Assembly (NCBI GenBank): GCA_032622095.1
Contig: CP136066.1
Span: 187,832,716 to 187,896,715, forward strand
Direction of reading: 5' to 3'
Origin: Siphonodentalium dalli
Taxonomy: Eukaryota > Mollusca > Scaphopoda > Gadilida > Siphonodentaliidae
Length of the DNA stretch: 64,000 nucleotides
Shown here: positions 28,101-43,100 of the stretch, piece by piece
How positions within the stretch are numbered: the first letter of the stretch is position 1
Layout of the letters: each line of letters starts with the position of its first letter
Program-made: the position numbers and the translations under genes
The notes under the pieces: generated by a model
Databases searched by the model: none
Told to the model about the DNA's origin: nothing
What the model saw: only the letters and a program-made list of their open reading frames with translations

Positions 28101-31100
28101 AACTCTAGTCAAACTGCTAAAGTGCCGTATACGGAACTTCAGCCAAACTTCTAAAGTACCATATTCAACACTTTAGCAGTTTGACTAGAGTACTGTAGGC
28201 CTATACATTTGATTCACATGCCACGCGATTATACAGACATAATTATGTTAAATTAAGTAATGATTCTTTAATTCATATATGAAGTTATGAACTAGGCCTA
28301 CATGGTGACTGATAGCCAGGAGCCATGCATGCACAAATAATTTGGTAATAGTATTTCGACATGGTAGGCCTACTATATAGTATCTTTCAAGTCCATAGTA
28401 TAACCAGGCACGTGATTTAGATTTTGAAAATGACTGGATCATCGTATATGGATTAAAATCTCCAATTCCCTTATGCTGTCCATTGAGCATACATGTGCTC
28501 GTTGATTCGGTGTTGAATAAATCAGCACTCGGGTGCGGTCATTGTTGTGACGAATGCGCTCATTTGACGTTGACGTGACAAATGAAGTCATTTAAGCAAT
28601 TCATATATCAACAGTACTTTAGAAGTTTGGCTAAAGTGCCGTATACACACTCTAGCCAGTCCGTATTTTATAAGCTTATTATTAGTAAACAAGAGCATCG
28701 CTAGGGCGTGGCAAAATACGCCCTTTAGACATTTCGAATTGTACTACCGCAAAATAAAATAATACTTGGAGCTTACATTTGAAGAAAATCTGATATACCC
28801 CTAATTTCAATGCCAAAATGCGGTCAAAGTAAAAAAATGGCCGTAACTCATGTCAAAATAATTAGACAGAACCTATATTCGAACTTGGCCTGTAGTTTTA
28901 GCGGGAAATACACATACCAGCTTTGGTTCAGATCAAATAATCAAAACTGGAGTTATCAGTCGGAAACCGAAATGTTATGAAATTGGTCAAATTCTAAATT
29001 GAATAAAAGGTCGGTAGACCTCATGTCCGCCTCTAAGTGTCGGCTTGATACGACCGTTGTTTGCGCATAAAAACCTGTCTTTAGTGCTAGTAAACCTACA
29101 TACCAAATTTAATTTCATTCAGTACACATTTACTAAAGTTATCATCCGGAAACCTCAAATTGGCAAAAAATTCTAAGTAAAAAAGGGACATAACTCTGGT
29201 GAAAATTGGCGGGCGGAACCCGAATTCGAACTTGACCTGTGTTTTGCTGGGAGAAAGACATATACCAACTTTGGTTCAGATCAAATAATCCAAACTGGAG
29301 TTATCGGTCAGAAACCAAAAATGTTAACAGACGGTAAAATTCTAAGTCGAAAAAGGGCCGTAACTCATGTAAAAATAATTGGACGTAACCCATATTCGAA
29401 CTTGGCCTGTATCTTTAGCTGGAAAATACACATACCAACTTTGGTTCAGATCAAATAATCCAAACTGGAGTTATCGGTCGGAAACCAAAAATGTTAACAG
29501 ACGGTAAAATTCTAAGTCGAAAAGGGGGCATAACTCTGGTGAAAATTGGCGGACGGAACCAGAATTCGAACTTGACCAGTCTTTTCTGCTAGTAAACCCA
29601 CATACCAAATTTAATTTCATTCAGTACACATTTACTAAAGTTATCATCCGGAAACCTCAAATTGGCAAAAAATTCTAAGTAAAAAAGGGACATAACTCTG
29701 GTGAAAATTCTCATCTTTTCTCATCATAGTTTATCATGGTTTTTTTAACTTATTATACACAGATGATACCTGCGTGTTTTGAGTGAATACCGGAAGTATC
29801 TGATGAGTGGTCACAGTGAGATATAACCTATAATACTGTATACAACTGCATACAACATAAATAATGTAACATCAATACAACACAATACATAAATAGTAAC
29901 TCCTCATTGCTCACCAGTGATTTCACCACATGGAGAGGACTGGGACTGTGTTTATTTATATAGGAGATATAGCACAGTAGCAGTATATTTATTGCCTCTG
30001 AAACATGCCGAGCCCAGCTGGACCTTAGAACATGCTTGGGACTATACAACACATCAGGTGCCTATTTTTAGAAGCAAATTTAATTTTTGAGACAGTGAAT
30101 TTTTTTTTAGACTGGGTGGGATTCAAAGTCTCCTATATATATACTACTAGAAGGTGACCCGACTTCGTCCGGGCTTTGACCTTGAATTGACCATTTTGAA
30201 TGTCAAGGCCAGGTGGGGTCCAACACCAACACCCGAAAAATGGTGGAAATCGGCCCAGCGGATACCGGGAAATCGGCCCAGCGGATACCGAGATACCCTA
30301 TGCATCAAATAAAATCCGCCAGTTTAACCCGATTTGATTTCCACTCAAGTATATAAACGCGCCTCATATACACACGCTCATTAATTATCAAGTTTCAACG
30401 TAAACACCATCGGTGCCCGAGATATCGCCAAGACGTCTGAAACAGTCAAATGCATCGGCCGGTTAAGCGTTAACGTGATCTAACGTTATGACCTCTAACG
30501 ACGTCATAGAAGTTACGCATTGTTTTTATCCTGATGGGAGATAGTACCACTTCTTCTTGATAATTGAGGCAGATAACTAAAACGGATACATATGCATTAT
30601 ATATCGTTGGAAAGAGGAAACACGAAAGATTCTCACAGTGTCATTATTATGACTGGCATTTTATTATTCGCGCTGTTTCGAATCGATTTGTAAGCACCGA
30701 ACTCAAATGAAAGTCCCGTAACACAGTGTAAAAACAGATTTGACCTCGGCACGTGAAAAGTTGACCTCGGATCTGAAAATTAATAGGCTCATGCCACCCC
30801 CTGGCCGAAAATACCCCCACATACCAAGTTTCATCGAAATCGGCTGGGCCGTTTTCGAGTTCATCGCGAATACACACACCACACGCACACAGACAGATCT
30901 TCCAAAATATATAATAGATAGAGACCTTAAAATGTGCATATACGTGTAGTGTCCTAAGTGCGACGTCAGAATACAGCGGCCATTTGAGCTTCCTTTTTTT
31001 AGGTTGCTTCGGTGGTCGTATGCAGAGTCTGAAGCCGCCATCGCCATATTGGCCACAAGCCGCCGCCGGCCATATTATCTCCAACGCCAGCCACATGAAA

Positions 31101-34100
31101 ACATCTCCGCCGCCGGAATTGTAAAATGGCTGAGCCATGGCATGGACTTATATGTTAAGGACAACTGTACTGCGAATCACAAATAACTAAACCGCATTGC
31201 CTAATATTGGCATTCTCGTATGGACACGGCATGGTTGTTACACTTTCAGAACACCCGGGGCCTCTCATTAAAACATTGGTTGCCGTTCACACTGAACTAT
31301 ATGGATTAGTATGCAAGCCCAGGAGGAGGCACGAGCAATAAAGTTAATAGCCAAATTTTGGAGGGAATGCACTCTTCTAAACAGATTGTACCTAAATATG
31401 AACTCTTTAATGAATCTGTTACGATTAGTTACGTGAAATAACTCATATAATTAGAGTGCTATATTGCTGAAACATGTACCTCCCCCCTTGTTTTTGGAAG
31501 CAACATCCCAGGTGGTGCCATTCAATTCAGAATTGCGAGCGAACCGAGCAATTCTCTGTTCTTCATCCGTCAGTTCTAAGAATCCAGCCGATTTGAGATG
31601 CGAGGAGACTAACTCCCTCTCCGCCTTAGCGACATAACGACCTGCACTGGAGGAGGCCCACTCCAAAGATGGCAAGACAACCCACATTAAGAGTTAACTA
31701 ACTGCTGTTCACCAATGCAAATGGCAGATAACCTGATGCCCAATCTGTGGCACAGGGATCAAATGGAGAGCCCATTAGCCCAAATGGGTTAGACAACTAT
31801 AAGCGAGTCAAGCCATCGGATCAGAGGGAGCCCCCACCATCGCATGCTGCAGGTGGTCATGCCCAAGCTAATATCCTGGCCAAGCTGGAGGGTGGGGAGA
31901 GGTCATTTTTCTCCGATCCCTTCACGGAGGAGTGGCAGGCAAGGCCGCATTTTGTCGTTAAGACGAGCGTGACCAGGGGGACGCGGCGCTTTACCTCATG
32001 GGTACGGCCCCTGCCCTACGCTTAAGCTGCCGGAGGCCCATCTGCCGGTGTCGATTTGTAGGCACGCGATTTGGCAGCTTTAGCGCCCCGAACCGCTGGC
32101 GTCTGGTGGGGGACAAATGTCCTGGAGGTCCCAAGTACTCCGTCTACTCCACCAGACGTTTCCCCACAGACTGATTGGCCGCGAATGCGTAATCGGGGGA
32201 GCGTGAACTGGTCCTGCCCTTAAAACAGTTATCACACGTTCACATGTCCCTGAGGTACCTATGTATCACAATATACACATTGCGTATATATATATATAAA
32301 ATGATATAATATATATATCCGGGGGATATACATTTTATATATTAAGTTTTCCTCATGAGACCATGTCAGAAGGCCCTTCCAAAGCTGCGCCCATCAATCT
32401 AATGGGCGGAGCCAGATCACAGCTCCCTGTCATGATCCAACATATCACTAAATATAGATATACAACCCCACAGAGAACATGTCTCATGTCTCTGAGGTAC
32501 CTATGTATCACAAGATATCATTGCAGAAACCCGGTGACACAAATCTTTCGCATATATAGATATATAAAATGATATAATAGATATATCATGGTGATATATA
32601 AGTCATCATGAAATCATGTCAGCTGCGCCCAACAATCCAATGGTCGGAGCCAGAGCAGAGATCCCTGGCACAATCCAATGTATCATTAAAGATATATATA
32701 TAGCCCCTCAGAGAACATGAATAACAGCCATGAGCATCAGGAGCACATGGCCGAACACCGCAGGTGACCAGAGCATCCAATGAGAAAGCAAACCGCTACC
32801 CTCAGGTGCCAAACAATAGTGTCGGTACGAGTATTAATTTTGGAGAAATTTCCCAACGAGCACCATCCTTTGGAATGGAGACAGACAGCAAAATGTGCAA
32901 TCACAAGTATTATGTTCAGCCTAAATCCACACACATTACTATTATTAGGCCATCACGACCACTAAGCACCTGAGAGCAGTCCGCGTTCCCAGCGGAATAC
33001 CCACCGTGATCCGATTCTAAGAAATGAAGGTGCGCCTTCTACAAACCGAAATCAGTTCAAATGATGTACAATGTAGTCAGATGATGAACACAGGTAAATT
33101 TTCACGGTCACCATACGGAATATTCAGGTCTGAGCCTCTGCCCCCCCCCCATGCAGCAGAACGACCTAGGTGTGTGATAGGTCAGTTAGTGTGAAGCATG
33201 CAGCAAACTAGGGGAAGACCCGCTCTAAAAATGGCTCCCCTAGGAAGGAAACGAATGAAATTATCATCCTCCTAGTAAAGGATACACATCCCTTTTATAA
33301 TGTTGTTTTATTTTAATTTGAAGAGCCAAGATAGAGAGGAACTCCCCCTACCTAAGTGGTCCGGCTTATTGCATGTTTAAGGAAGAGAGGACAAACCCAG
33401 CATACACCGAAATGCGCAGAGTTGGCAGCATGGTTTCAGGCCCTTACGATCGGGCATCTGGTGCCATGTGGATGGGATCCACTCGTCAGGGGTGGTCCCC
33501 TGCCTGCGTCTTAGGAAAGGTCGGTAATGCTGGTCAATGAGCTTCCTCGAAAGCTTAGCTGGACAGTGCAAACGTCTTTGCCTGTTTATTGTCTATGTGC
33601 CAGATAATCAAATTGATATGGGCAATAGAAGTATGAAGAGCCATGCTGATGGACTCTTGTCGGAAAGGCTATTGGCAGTGGTCGTGGGACACGTGACAAT
33701 ATAAATGCTTTCCATATAAATATGCTTCATTCGTGAGTGAAGTCTATTCGCCATATCAACGGTATGAAAGGTCGGGACACGTATATATTTGAAAATTCAT
33801 TGAGACTCCAGCTAGTCCATGAATACCTTCAAAACACCTACCATGCCCTTTATGAACAATGCATGCTGTATTGGATGTACAGCCTGTTCTTGTACCAAGC
33901 TCACATTTGATATGGTTACTTGCCAAAAATAATGTCTCCCCCCACCTTCCTCGTCTTGGAATACCACTGCTATTATATCGTTATTCATTGGGGAACGTCA
34001 TCCAGGCCACAGTCGCCAGTTATTGACAGTGGGCCAGTTAACTGGAGGGGTCAAGTCACCACGATTCTAAATACCTTTCAGGCTGGAATCATTCTCATAA

Positions 34101-37100
34101 TTGAATCAAGAAGGGGAAAGGGTTTTTAAACCAAAGTATCTTCAAATATATTTGTAGATAGTGCAACCATGATTAAACACCGTCAGAGCGACGATAAGCT
34201 TCTTGCCTTACTCTAGAGAATGCAAACCGGAGCACCCATGATTTGTATTTTGTGTCCCAATTAGAGCCATATCCAGAATCGTAGTAACCCAGCCCCCACT
34301 GCTTCTTTTCGGTAAACCTGCACAGGAAGGAAAGCAATTATGTTTGTATTCCGGAAGGAGCAGGGCCTGACCCAGCCCGTTTTCGACTCCCGTATACCGG
34401 GTTTGGGGACATTGAGTTAGGGCGCCCAAACAAATTGAAGGCAAAAAAAAAACATTTAATTTAATTTTTTTTTATTCTATTTTATTTAAAAAAAAATTCA
34501 GGTCCCAATTCATATTATAACAAGATACACAGCATTTATGTATTTATATATATTGACATAAGACATTTAAGTTTACAAAAAGATTTAAGTTTAACAGTTG
34601 GAATCATACTGTAAAGTATGTTTGGTTCTATCTAGCTTTCATCTGTGAAAACTTCAAATAGTTCAGGTTTGTTACCATTCAGCCTTCAGACTTAAGTATT
34701 TCAATCAAATTAAAGCGAAATTACACAATACAGTATAGGAACAGTGACAATTTGATCAAATCAACCTGGTTATCAGGTGGGATCTCATAATACCAAATGA
34801 ATAATTAATGTAGAGATTAGTTCTAAATACTAGGGCCCTATCATATACCGGTATATCAATTGGAAACAAATAGAACAACACAACATAATTTTGAGAGTGT
34901 TTAACTACAAACCTAGAAATAAGAAATAATGAAAAATGTTGCAGGACTGTTCATTCTATCTTTTTCATCTCAGTCATACAGTGGGGCATATTATACATTA
35001 TTAGATTTTATTACACTCCTGTGCACGATTTCCTTTGAAAACGCTGTTAATTAAAAATGGTAATGTCACTAGTGAATTATGTCATTTTCCGTGACGTCAT
35101 TGACGTTACGTCGCTTACTGATCTAGACTGAATTTTCGATGGTTGATCTTTCTCCACATCGGGACATTCATGCATTAATTATGTGTGTTTTAATCATATT
35201 TGGCGAACCAAATTGATGCAGAAGTGTAATCAATTAGTTCCGAAAATTACGTTCAATAATTCACTCGAGGCGAGAGAGGTTTGGGTAAGAAACTCGTGCG
35301 CTAACGCGCACTCATTTCTTACCAACGTCTCTCGCCTCTCATGAATTATTTAACGTAATTATTGGAACCAATTGATTACTCTCTATATATTATGCATTAT
35401 TATGATAATATATTAATCTGTTATCATTATGTGTGTTTGTTTAATTCTGTTAAAATCAATGTTATCTTGTAAGTTGAAATAAATATGTTGGTTCATTGAT
35501 CTTTTCTTTTGTGTATAAATATAAATTGAGTTCATGTATTAAATGAATTTTGTTTTCTAGCTTAAGTGACTCTGGTCATATTAATAGCTACAGAAAGTAT
35601 AAAATTCTCTTTGGTTAAAAAATGAAAATCATCCTTCAGATATGCCCAAGATCACTCTCAGAGCATTGAAATTTCAAAATTTTCTCGGACCACCCCAATG
35701 AGAGGGGCCATCCCTCTCATATTCTCCCCGGGTCCTGCCTTTGGCAGTTGGCGATGACATTTGGTCATCGGGAGGTGTCCCCAAATAAAACCTGGATCAG
35801 GCCCTGAGGAGACACCATTTAGTCGAGAAACAACCCACCAATTTTGAAAGGATGGGTTAATTTTGGATACAATTCAGAATAATAACTAAAATCTGGAATT
35901 GAGACAATAGTGAAACTGTCATCACAATTAATTTTAGCGTCATGCTTGCAATCATTAAATGCTAGCAGTTCAAAATTTGACAGTGAATTTGAAGCACTGT
36001 ACGAGAATCGAATCATGTACTCAACAGAATTCTGACTCCTGTCATATGTCAATCCCTGTCTGAAATTAATGACACTAACGAATCTTAGTACCACGACAGT
36101 CGTTATTTTTCTGATATTGATAAACTGTAGTCAACTTCAAGCGTCGACAAACACATCTAAATCATAGGAGACATGTGTGCCAGTATTAAAACAGAAAACA
36201 CAAAGTATTTTGTGAAAGCATGTTGTTTTGATGAGTTCTAGTGACTCCAGTAGTGTTCTGTAACATGCACACACCTAGGTGTGTACATGGGTCAGCCATT
36301 AAGTTTTAATTGTCCACACCCGATCGCACAGCGTAGTGCACCCACGACAACATACCTGAACAAGTGTTTGTAATGGGGAAAGTCGGCATTTGCATTAGGA
36401 TTTTATTCAGTAATCTCGAATGGGACTTGTTAGCCTAACAAACTTGGTATCGGACCGAGTTCTGATTTCTGTCAGAATACCCTGACCAGGGTGCGATCCC
36501 CGGTCCGCTAGCACATGGCTGAGATTGTTACATTGAAGGTGATGCTCCGTTACGAGAATCAAACCATGAACAGAATTATAACACTTGTCCAATATCAATC
36601 TCTGTCAATTTATTAAAGTAATAATGACACTACTGTTATTCTTAGGTATCTGTTTTTTACATTGATAAACCAATATGTAATCAACTTTAAGTTCAAATGT
36701 GACAACACATCTGGATCAGTTGTATTGAACCATAAAACAACAAAGTATTATGAGAAAGAATGTTGTTCATAACATTATGATAGATAGCGTCAGTAGCGAT
36801 GGTAATTATTGTTAAATAAATGTCCACGCGTAAATAAAATCCCACGAAATTAGGAGACTTCCGGTAGCGAATCACGTGGCATTTTTTATATCTGACAAAT
36901 TATATCATACCTTATAGGTTCTATAATAATTACATAGATGAATTGCTCACAATAATCTATGCGCCTCGTAAGGCCTTGAAATGGCGGCTGATTATGGCGA
37001 AATGTCGATTTTCATATTCGAAAAATTTTAAGTCCGCCGCCTGTTCGAAAACACGGACTTATTTTAATTGTATGTTTGAAGCGAAACGGTCCGTGAATTC

Positions 37101-40100
37101 GAAACAATAATTCTAAAAACTAACGCGTAGGCGACCAGTAATTATTGTACCGATAAATTGAATTTGTTGTCTAGTTGTTAAACGACAAATTCGGAACAAT
37201 ACTCCCTTTAGACTTCCGTTCGGTTCGTAGCAGAAAATAAACTGACGAGATTCAATCGGTTATATTGGGACTGCGCATGCGTGACTGATTCCGAGCAAGC
37301 CACTGAAGACCGTGAGATATCGTAGGCGACCACAAAAAGTTAACCCCTTTTCTACTATGGTTTACAAACGCAGGACATATATCCATATAGTTCAGTGTGA
37401 ACGGCTTCCTTTAGCGGAAATATTGATAAACACAAAATTTCCACCTTGTATCCGTAATTTTTTTCCTGACCCCCCCTGTTATATCTATGAAAACAAAGGA
37501 TAACTCTAGAACAAATTTTGTTTAGATCCGATTAACCATGGATGTGATATCTGAGTTGATGGGCAAAAAACCCAAGATTTCCAGATAACAAAGAAGAATA
37601 ACTCTAGAATGCAAACAATGTCAATTGCCCCTTTTTTTAAAGTCATTATGGCGAACCTCCATAACCAATTTCATTCCGATCCAATAATCCATGGTTGAGA
37701 TATAGGCCCGGACAGACAGAAAACCACTATTTCCAGATGAACAAAGATGAATAACTTTAGAAAGGAAAACAAGAACAACATCATCTTTGGAACATACTCC
37801 TGATGCCGAACATCCAAACCAAATTTCAGATCCGATAACCCGTCGGAGATATATGCCTGGACAGACAGACAGACTAAGTCATTCCAGTATATATACCTCC
37901 CATTTTTCCTCGAAATCTGAGGTACCAGTATATTACTCACCTGAGTAAGGTTGGAGGCCTGCATCGACAGTCTTATTTTCACTACCTTGGTATATCTCCT
38001 CTATCGGTATATTCTGGCATGTGTCCCTACCCGTCCTGTACATTGGACATCCATCAAGATTTACATTACTGAGCGACTCCACAATAGCACCTGTGTCTAT
38101 CTCCAACACTCCAATTCTCAACTCCCGAATGCAGCCTCCAAATCCTACAACATATCAATAAAAACAAGAGGTGTGAATGTCCAAATAGGACTGAGAATAC
38201 CCACCCGCAGTGCACATATGCTACAAAAAAGGTAGCTATATTCCAACCAATCTCGTAATCACGGATGCACAGGTTGCCATGGTGATAGATATCTGTACTA
38301 AGTTTCATAGAAATTCCTATTGCTAAATGTTTTCCTCAAAGAGTTGAATTATAGATACCAATGTGAGAACGAAGCCACAGAAACAAGAAGAATTTTCGAA
38401 GGTTCCTTTTAGAAAAGGTTAAACAGGTATAACATGTACAGTAATGCCCTAAATAATCTCACTGAGAGCTTTCTGATGAATGGCAACAAGCCATATTTCG
38501 GACTAAATCATGAAAAATTACCCATAATTCTGCTGTGGTTAAGGAGTCAATTATTTAGGGCATTACTGTACGCATGAGTCAACACCAATAAACTTGAGTG
38601 TCATTCGCTGGCTCGAAAACTCACTCAATTGCTATACCCTGCAAATACAAAAACCCCCCCACCAATATCACAATGCCGTCTAAGGTTATAGACGTTGTAC
38701 CAATACGCCGTATACAGGAAGAAAGTTCAAGAATTTAAAATCTGAAATATTGTCGCTGGGAGTTTATAAGGTATATGAAAGATATGTGAATGAAGTGAGC
38801 GAGATGTGAACGAATTGGAAGAATGTCACTCGATCTCTGTAAATAATGTGCATCTCTGTTTTTGTATTAACATTCATTCACTGATGCATGTTCATTCCAA
38901 TAAAAACATTTAAACGAATAGAAAAGTTTTATAGAAATTCACCAGGAAACGAAGGAGTACAAGCTTGCACAAAATGACAAAATTTAGTATTTGAAAAATG
39001 GTAATAACTCCACTAAAAAAGTTGGGACAGACCTCATAATCGCAGGTGCACATGCATGGTTCCTGCACCTATTTTGTGATAAAATTCAAGGTTATTCCAG
39101 GAGTATCTAAGGCAGGATCCCAGTGATTTTCAAGGATCCATCTCGCTAGAAATTCAAGGGTATTCCAGGAGTAGGGTCGGCAGATACATAGACTAATGAC
39201 TTATCAAGTGCATACAGTAATGCTCTAAGTAATCGACTTCTTAACCACAGAAGAATTATGGGTAACTTTTCAGGATTTAGTCGGAAATATGGCTTGTTGC
39301 CATTCATCGGAAAGCTCTCCAATCCTGAAAAGTTACCCATAATTCTGCTGTGGTTAAGCAGTCGATTACTTACAGCATTACTGTACATGTTACATATTAG
39401 TATTACAAGAGACTGATGAGCATAAAGTACTTCACACGGCTGGTACATGATATAGTACAAAGTATTTGGTGAGATAAAAAGTGTTGTAACTAAATATGTT
39501 GAGAATTTATTTTTTAGAATGGGAAACTAGCGCATATTACCCCATGTTGGCAACATCTAATGGTTTTATGCTGAGTTGACACTCAAGTTCCACGGACTGG
39601 GCCCACTAGAATATCGATCCCACAAATTTTGGAAACAGCATTTTCCACCTAGCATACTTTCATTTTAATACTAGGCCAGCTAAATCAATTTAATTTTTGT
39701 GTGTGTATGCAATTGTGACGATTAAAATTAAATACATCGAAAGAAAGTTTTAACGAACGTGTTTACCCAATCACAGAGCGCAAACAGTAATGAAACTTCC
39801 GCGCACTGTTTCGTGGTGCCATTGAAACAGAAACCATGGATTAAATTTAGGAATATGGAAATAGCGAGCTTACTGGGTTTTTCCAGGAATTACCATAAAT
39901 ACTCGAATTTTCTATCAAACATAATTATTTTGCCGATCTCTTCGTGTAATTGTTCCAAATCCCACGATTGTAATGGAATGCCAACTATTCAAGGGTTTTC
40001 CAACATTTCAAGGATTTATACATGGCTAATATTCAAGGGTTTTCAAGGAGTTAGGTGAAATCCAAGGGTATTCAAGGGCCTTGGAATTGGATTTTCATAT

Positions 40101-43100
40101 TCAAGGGTGTTCAAGGAAATTCAGGGAGCAGCAGAAACCATGTCAAGTTTCCACGGAACTAAATAACTGTTCCAAGTTTAAATAACAGTGGTACTATGTC
40201 CATAAATTCACAGAAAATGATTTCCGACAGATATACCTTTTCTTAGCGCCAAAATACAACGAAAATATCCCCGAAGCAGTAGAGTTCCAAGAAAAACAAG
40301 ATGGCATTAGGACCCTGCGAATAGTGGGGTTTTTATCAAATAAAATTTCGAACCGAATAGCTCTCAAAAAAACTGAAAATGAATCAAATATCGAATCGAA
40401 TATTTCATAATCTTACTTGCCAAAATTATAAGATAAAGTTATGTTTCCCGTAAGATCTATTAAATAAAACATGTTGTCTTCTTTGGTGAACAGTGGATCG
40501 ACAATTAAAGATAAATTCTTCAAAATATAACAAACAATTTCTATATATAAAAACTTCTGACGTCACTTGTGGGGAATTCCACATCGATTCAAAGCACAGA
40601 ATAGGAGATGGACTATTGCAGAATTACACAATCACGACTTTCTAAACTATAAAACGGGTTTTTTTTATTAAAGGTCTTTGACCTGAACTTCGCAAATGAC
40701 ATTACAACTGCCAATGAAAGTCAAAACTAAGCAAACACAATGAAATGTCCATGGAATAAAGTATAACTCTTATATTCGTGATTGCGAAACAAGAGGGTTA
40801 GAACAGTTAAAATTAACTTAAAACAACATATTGTGAGGAAATACTTGCGAGTTTATCTACTTTTTATACTTCGCAGATGTGTATGTTAAAATATTACCGA
40901 TAAATGCATTACGTTAGCATTCACGGGTTTGGTGTATTCGAAATTACTATTCGTTGTTTCAAAGTCAAATCGTATTTGAATCGATAATATAATATTGAGG
41001 TCAAATCGTATAACAAAACAAATATCGAATATTCGCAGGGGGCTAGATGGCATCTATCGACCCCATATGAATCCATATTCAACTATGGGTCGGAGTCAAT
41101 CAAGGTGAACCTAATATCCCCTTATCTCATATCAGTAGATCTCCATTCTCATTGGTCAATCTAATAGGCCCGCATTATAATGTGTTATTTATCGCCTCGG
41201 TCAGTGTTATCAATCCTTCGGTCCCACTATTTAATGGGGAAGCATATTAAAAATGCATTTCACTGATAATGATATAACAGCGATATAATTTTGAATAAAC
41301 ATACATACCTTCATAGTCATGGTGTATTTCCTTTAGTATTTCTTTAGCCTTTGAATCAAATGGAACTCCACCCAGGTACAATTTGGAAGAAATCTTCACA
41401 TCAACTTTCAAAGAAGTATCTCCATCCAATACCTTTCCGAGTTTATCAACTTTTATCGTAGCTTGTTGCCCACTCTTACTGAATTCCAGTTCCCACCAGT
41501 GTCCATTACAAAACAGGTCGTCACCAGCATAAGTCACTTTTCCAATAATTTTCCCGTCACTAAATTCGAAAATCAGCTGACCATTAACAACGGCCATTAT
41601 CACATAAACATTCTCGTTACCATGTGCGAAGAACATGAGACCATTTTTCAGTTCTGTCCGGATCGCGAATTGTACTTTGAAATCCTTTCCTCCATCAAAT
41701 GTTTCAAAAGGAAGCACTGAAAAACCTGCAATATTCAAACTTCAAGTAATATAAATGTAATATATACTGTACACCAATGAGTAAGCCCGGTATAGACCCA
41801 TGAGTAAGCCCGGTATAGACCCATGAGTAAGCCCGGGGGCCTGTGAATTATTTTGCACAAAAACTTGGGACTGGGCTTACCTTCGAGGACCCCCACATGC
41901 AAAATCTCAGTTTGCATTCATAGTGCTAAATAAATGCCATGTTTTATATTATATCATGATGTATATTATTTTATTTAATGAAAATAATTTGTTTTTGTGT
42001 TTTATTATGTTAGATAATATATTTTAATAAGACACAAAGATCATCTTATATAGTTTAATACAGCATATTGGGAAACACAATGGGGCAGGTAGTATTAATA
42101 AATTTGCAATGGAAATTAGATCAAGTAATGCTACTTTTGTGCATGAATATTTGTCACCACATTCAGAGTTAACCTGACATCAATGTATGCTTACCCTCTA
42201 AGTTCTAAAAATGGGGTCGGCTTATCTATGAGGACCAACCCGTGATTTTCCTCAGGGACGAGCTTTCTGACGCGTGTATACAGTAAACTGGGCTTATCCT
42301 CAGGGACGGGCTTACTGACGCGTGTATACAGTAGACTGGGCTTATCCTCAGGTATGGGCTTACTGACGGCCGTTACACAGTAGACTGGGCGTATACAGTC
42401 AGGCCCCAAGCTTGGAGGCGATTGGGGCGAAGTTCTCGCCTTCTATCCGGCGACTTCGCCCTCAAATGTCCGCGAGGCAAAAATGAAGTCGCCTTCCAAA
42501 TTTGACCAAACTGAGATTTACTGGTGGAAATTTGACTTGTTATGCAAGAAAAATATATTAAAATATACCTGTCATAATGTTGTTGTCCTATCTCTCTTAA
42601 CCATTGGGTGAATCATTTCCTTAAAATATCCCTTTCTGATCAGAGAAGAAGTGCACACTCAATCAAATAATTAGACCAATACAGTTCCATGAGTTTTTAA
42701 ATTGCTACAAGACCGCCGTTCCGCTTTTCAGATATTAAAAAATTACGACATTATCAGATTATGTACTAGGCGCTTCCGAAGTTCTTTTCGGCAATGCATC
42801 GCACTTTTGGGAGAGACTTCTCCCTGTTTTCAACCCCTAGCTTGGGCCCTGTATAAGGTATAGTAATTAGGAAGAGTAAATATAAAACATACAACTAAAG
42901 TTATCAATAATTTGCTGAAAGTATAATTTGTGGCTTCTTATGCCATGAATTAAAGGGGTACTGCTGGGTACTGTACACTAAATCCGACCTTTATGGGACC
43001 ATCTCCTTTTATACTCAACAGAATATATGCAACAAATAAATGAATTTAAGCCATGGATTGGTGCAATATGCACTCATGTGATCTATGATCGATGTAAACA

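Larger units (their letters stand above)
27182..37940. other. 10.8-kb intron
   Basis: The exons on either side join directly in phase and within one FN3 strand (GLQPYS + DYLYRITAYN), so the whole span is intron. It holds MITEs, monomer repeats, a Helitron, a GC-richer unknown block and a long foldback. I found no host exon or RNA gene. Confidence 0.8.

Noticed and set aside
30647-31138. 163- and 117-residue minus frames
   Set aside because: Mostly inside a Helitron; the similar frame at 18523-18762 is the same non-coding element in the other orientation.
31747-32025. 92-residue plus frame as a host gene
   Set aside because: No recognisable domain, no flanking exons, and located in a repeat-like block.
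36470-36520. Possible tRNA B-box (GGTGCGATCCCCGGTC)
   Set aside because: No matching A-box or cloverleaf could be folded; probably chance or an old SINE trace.
27182-37940. Search for a missing FN3 half exon
   Set aside because: The preceding exon ends GLQPYS and the next starts DYLYRI in matching phase, so no extra exon is required.
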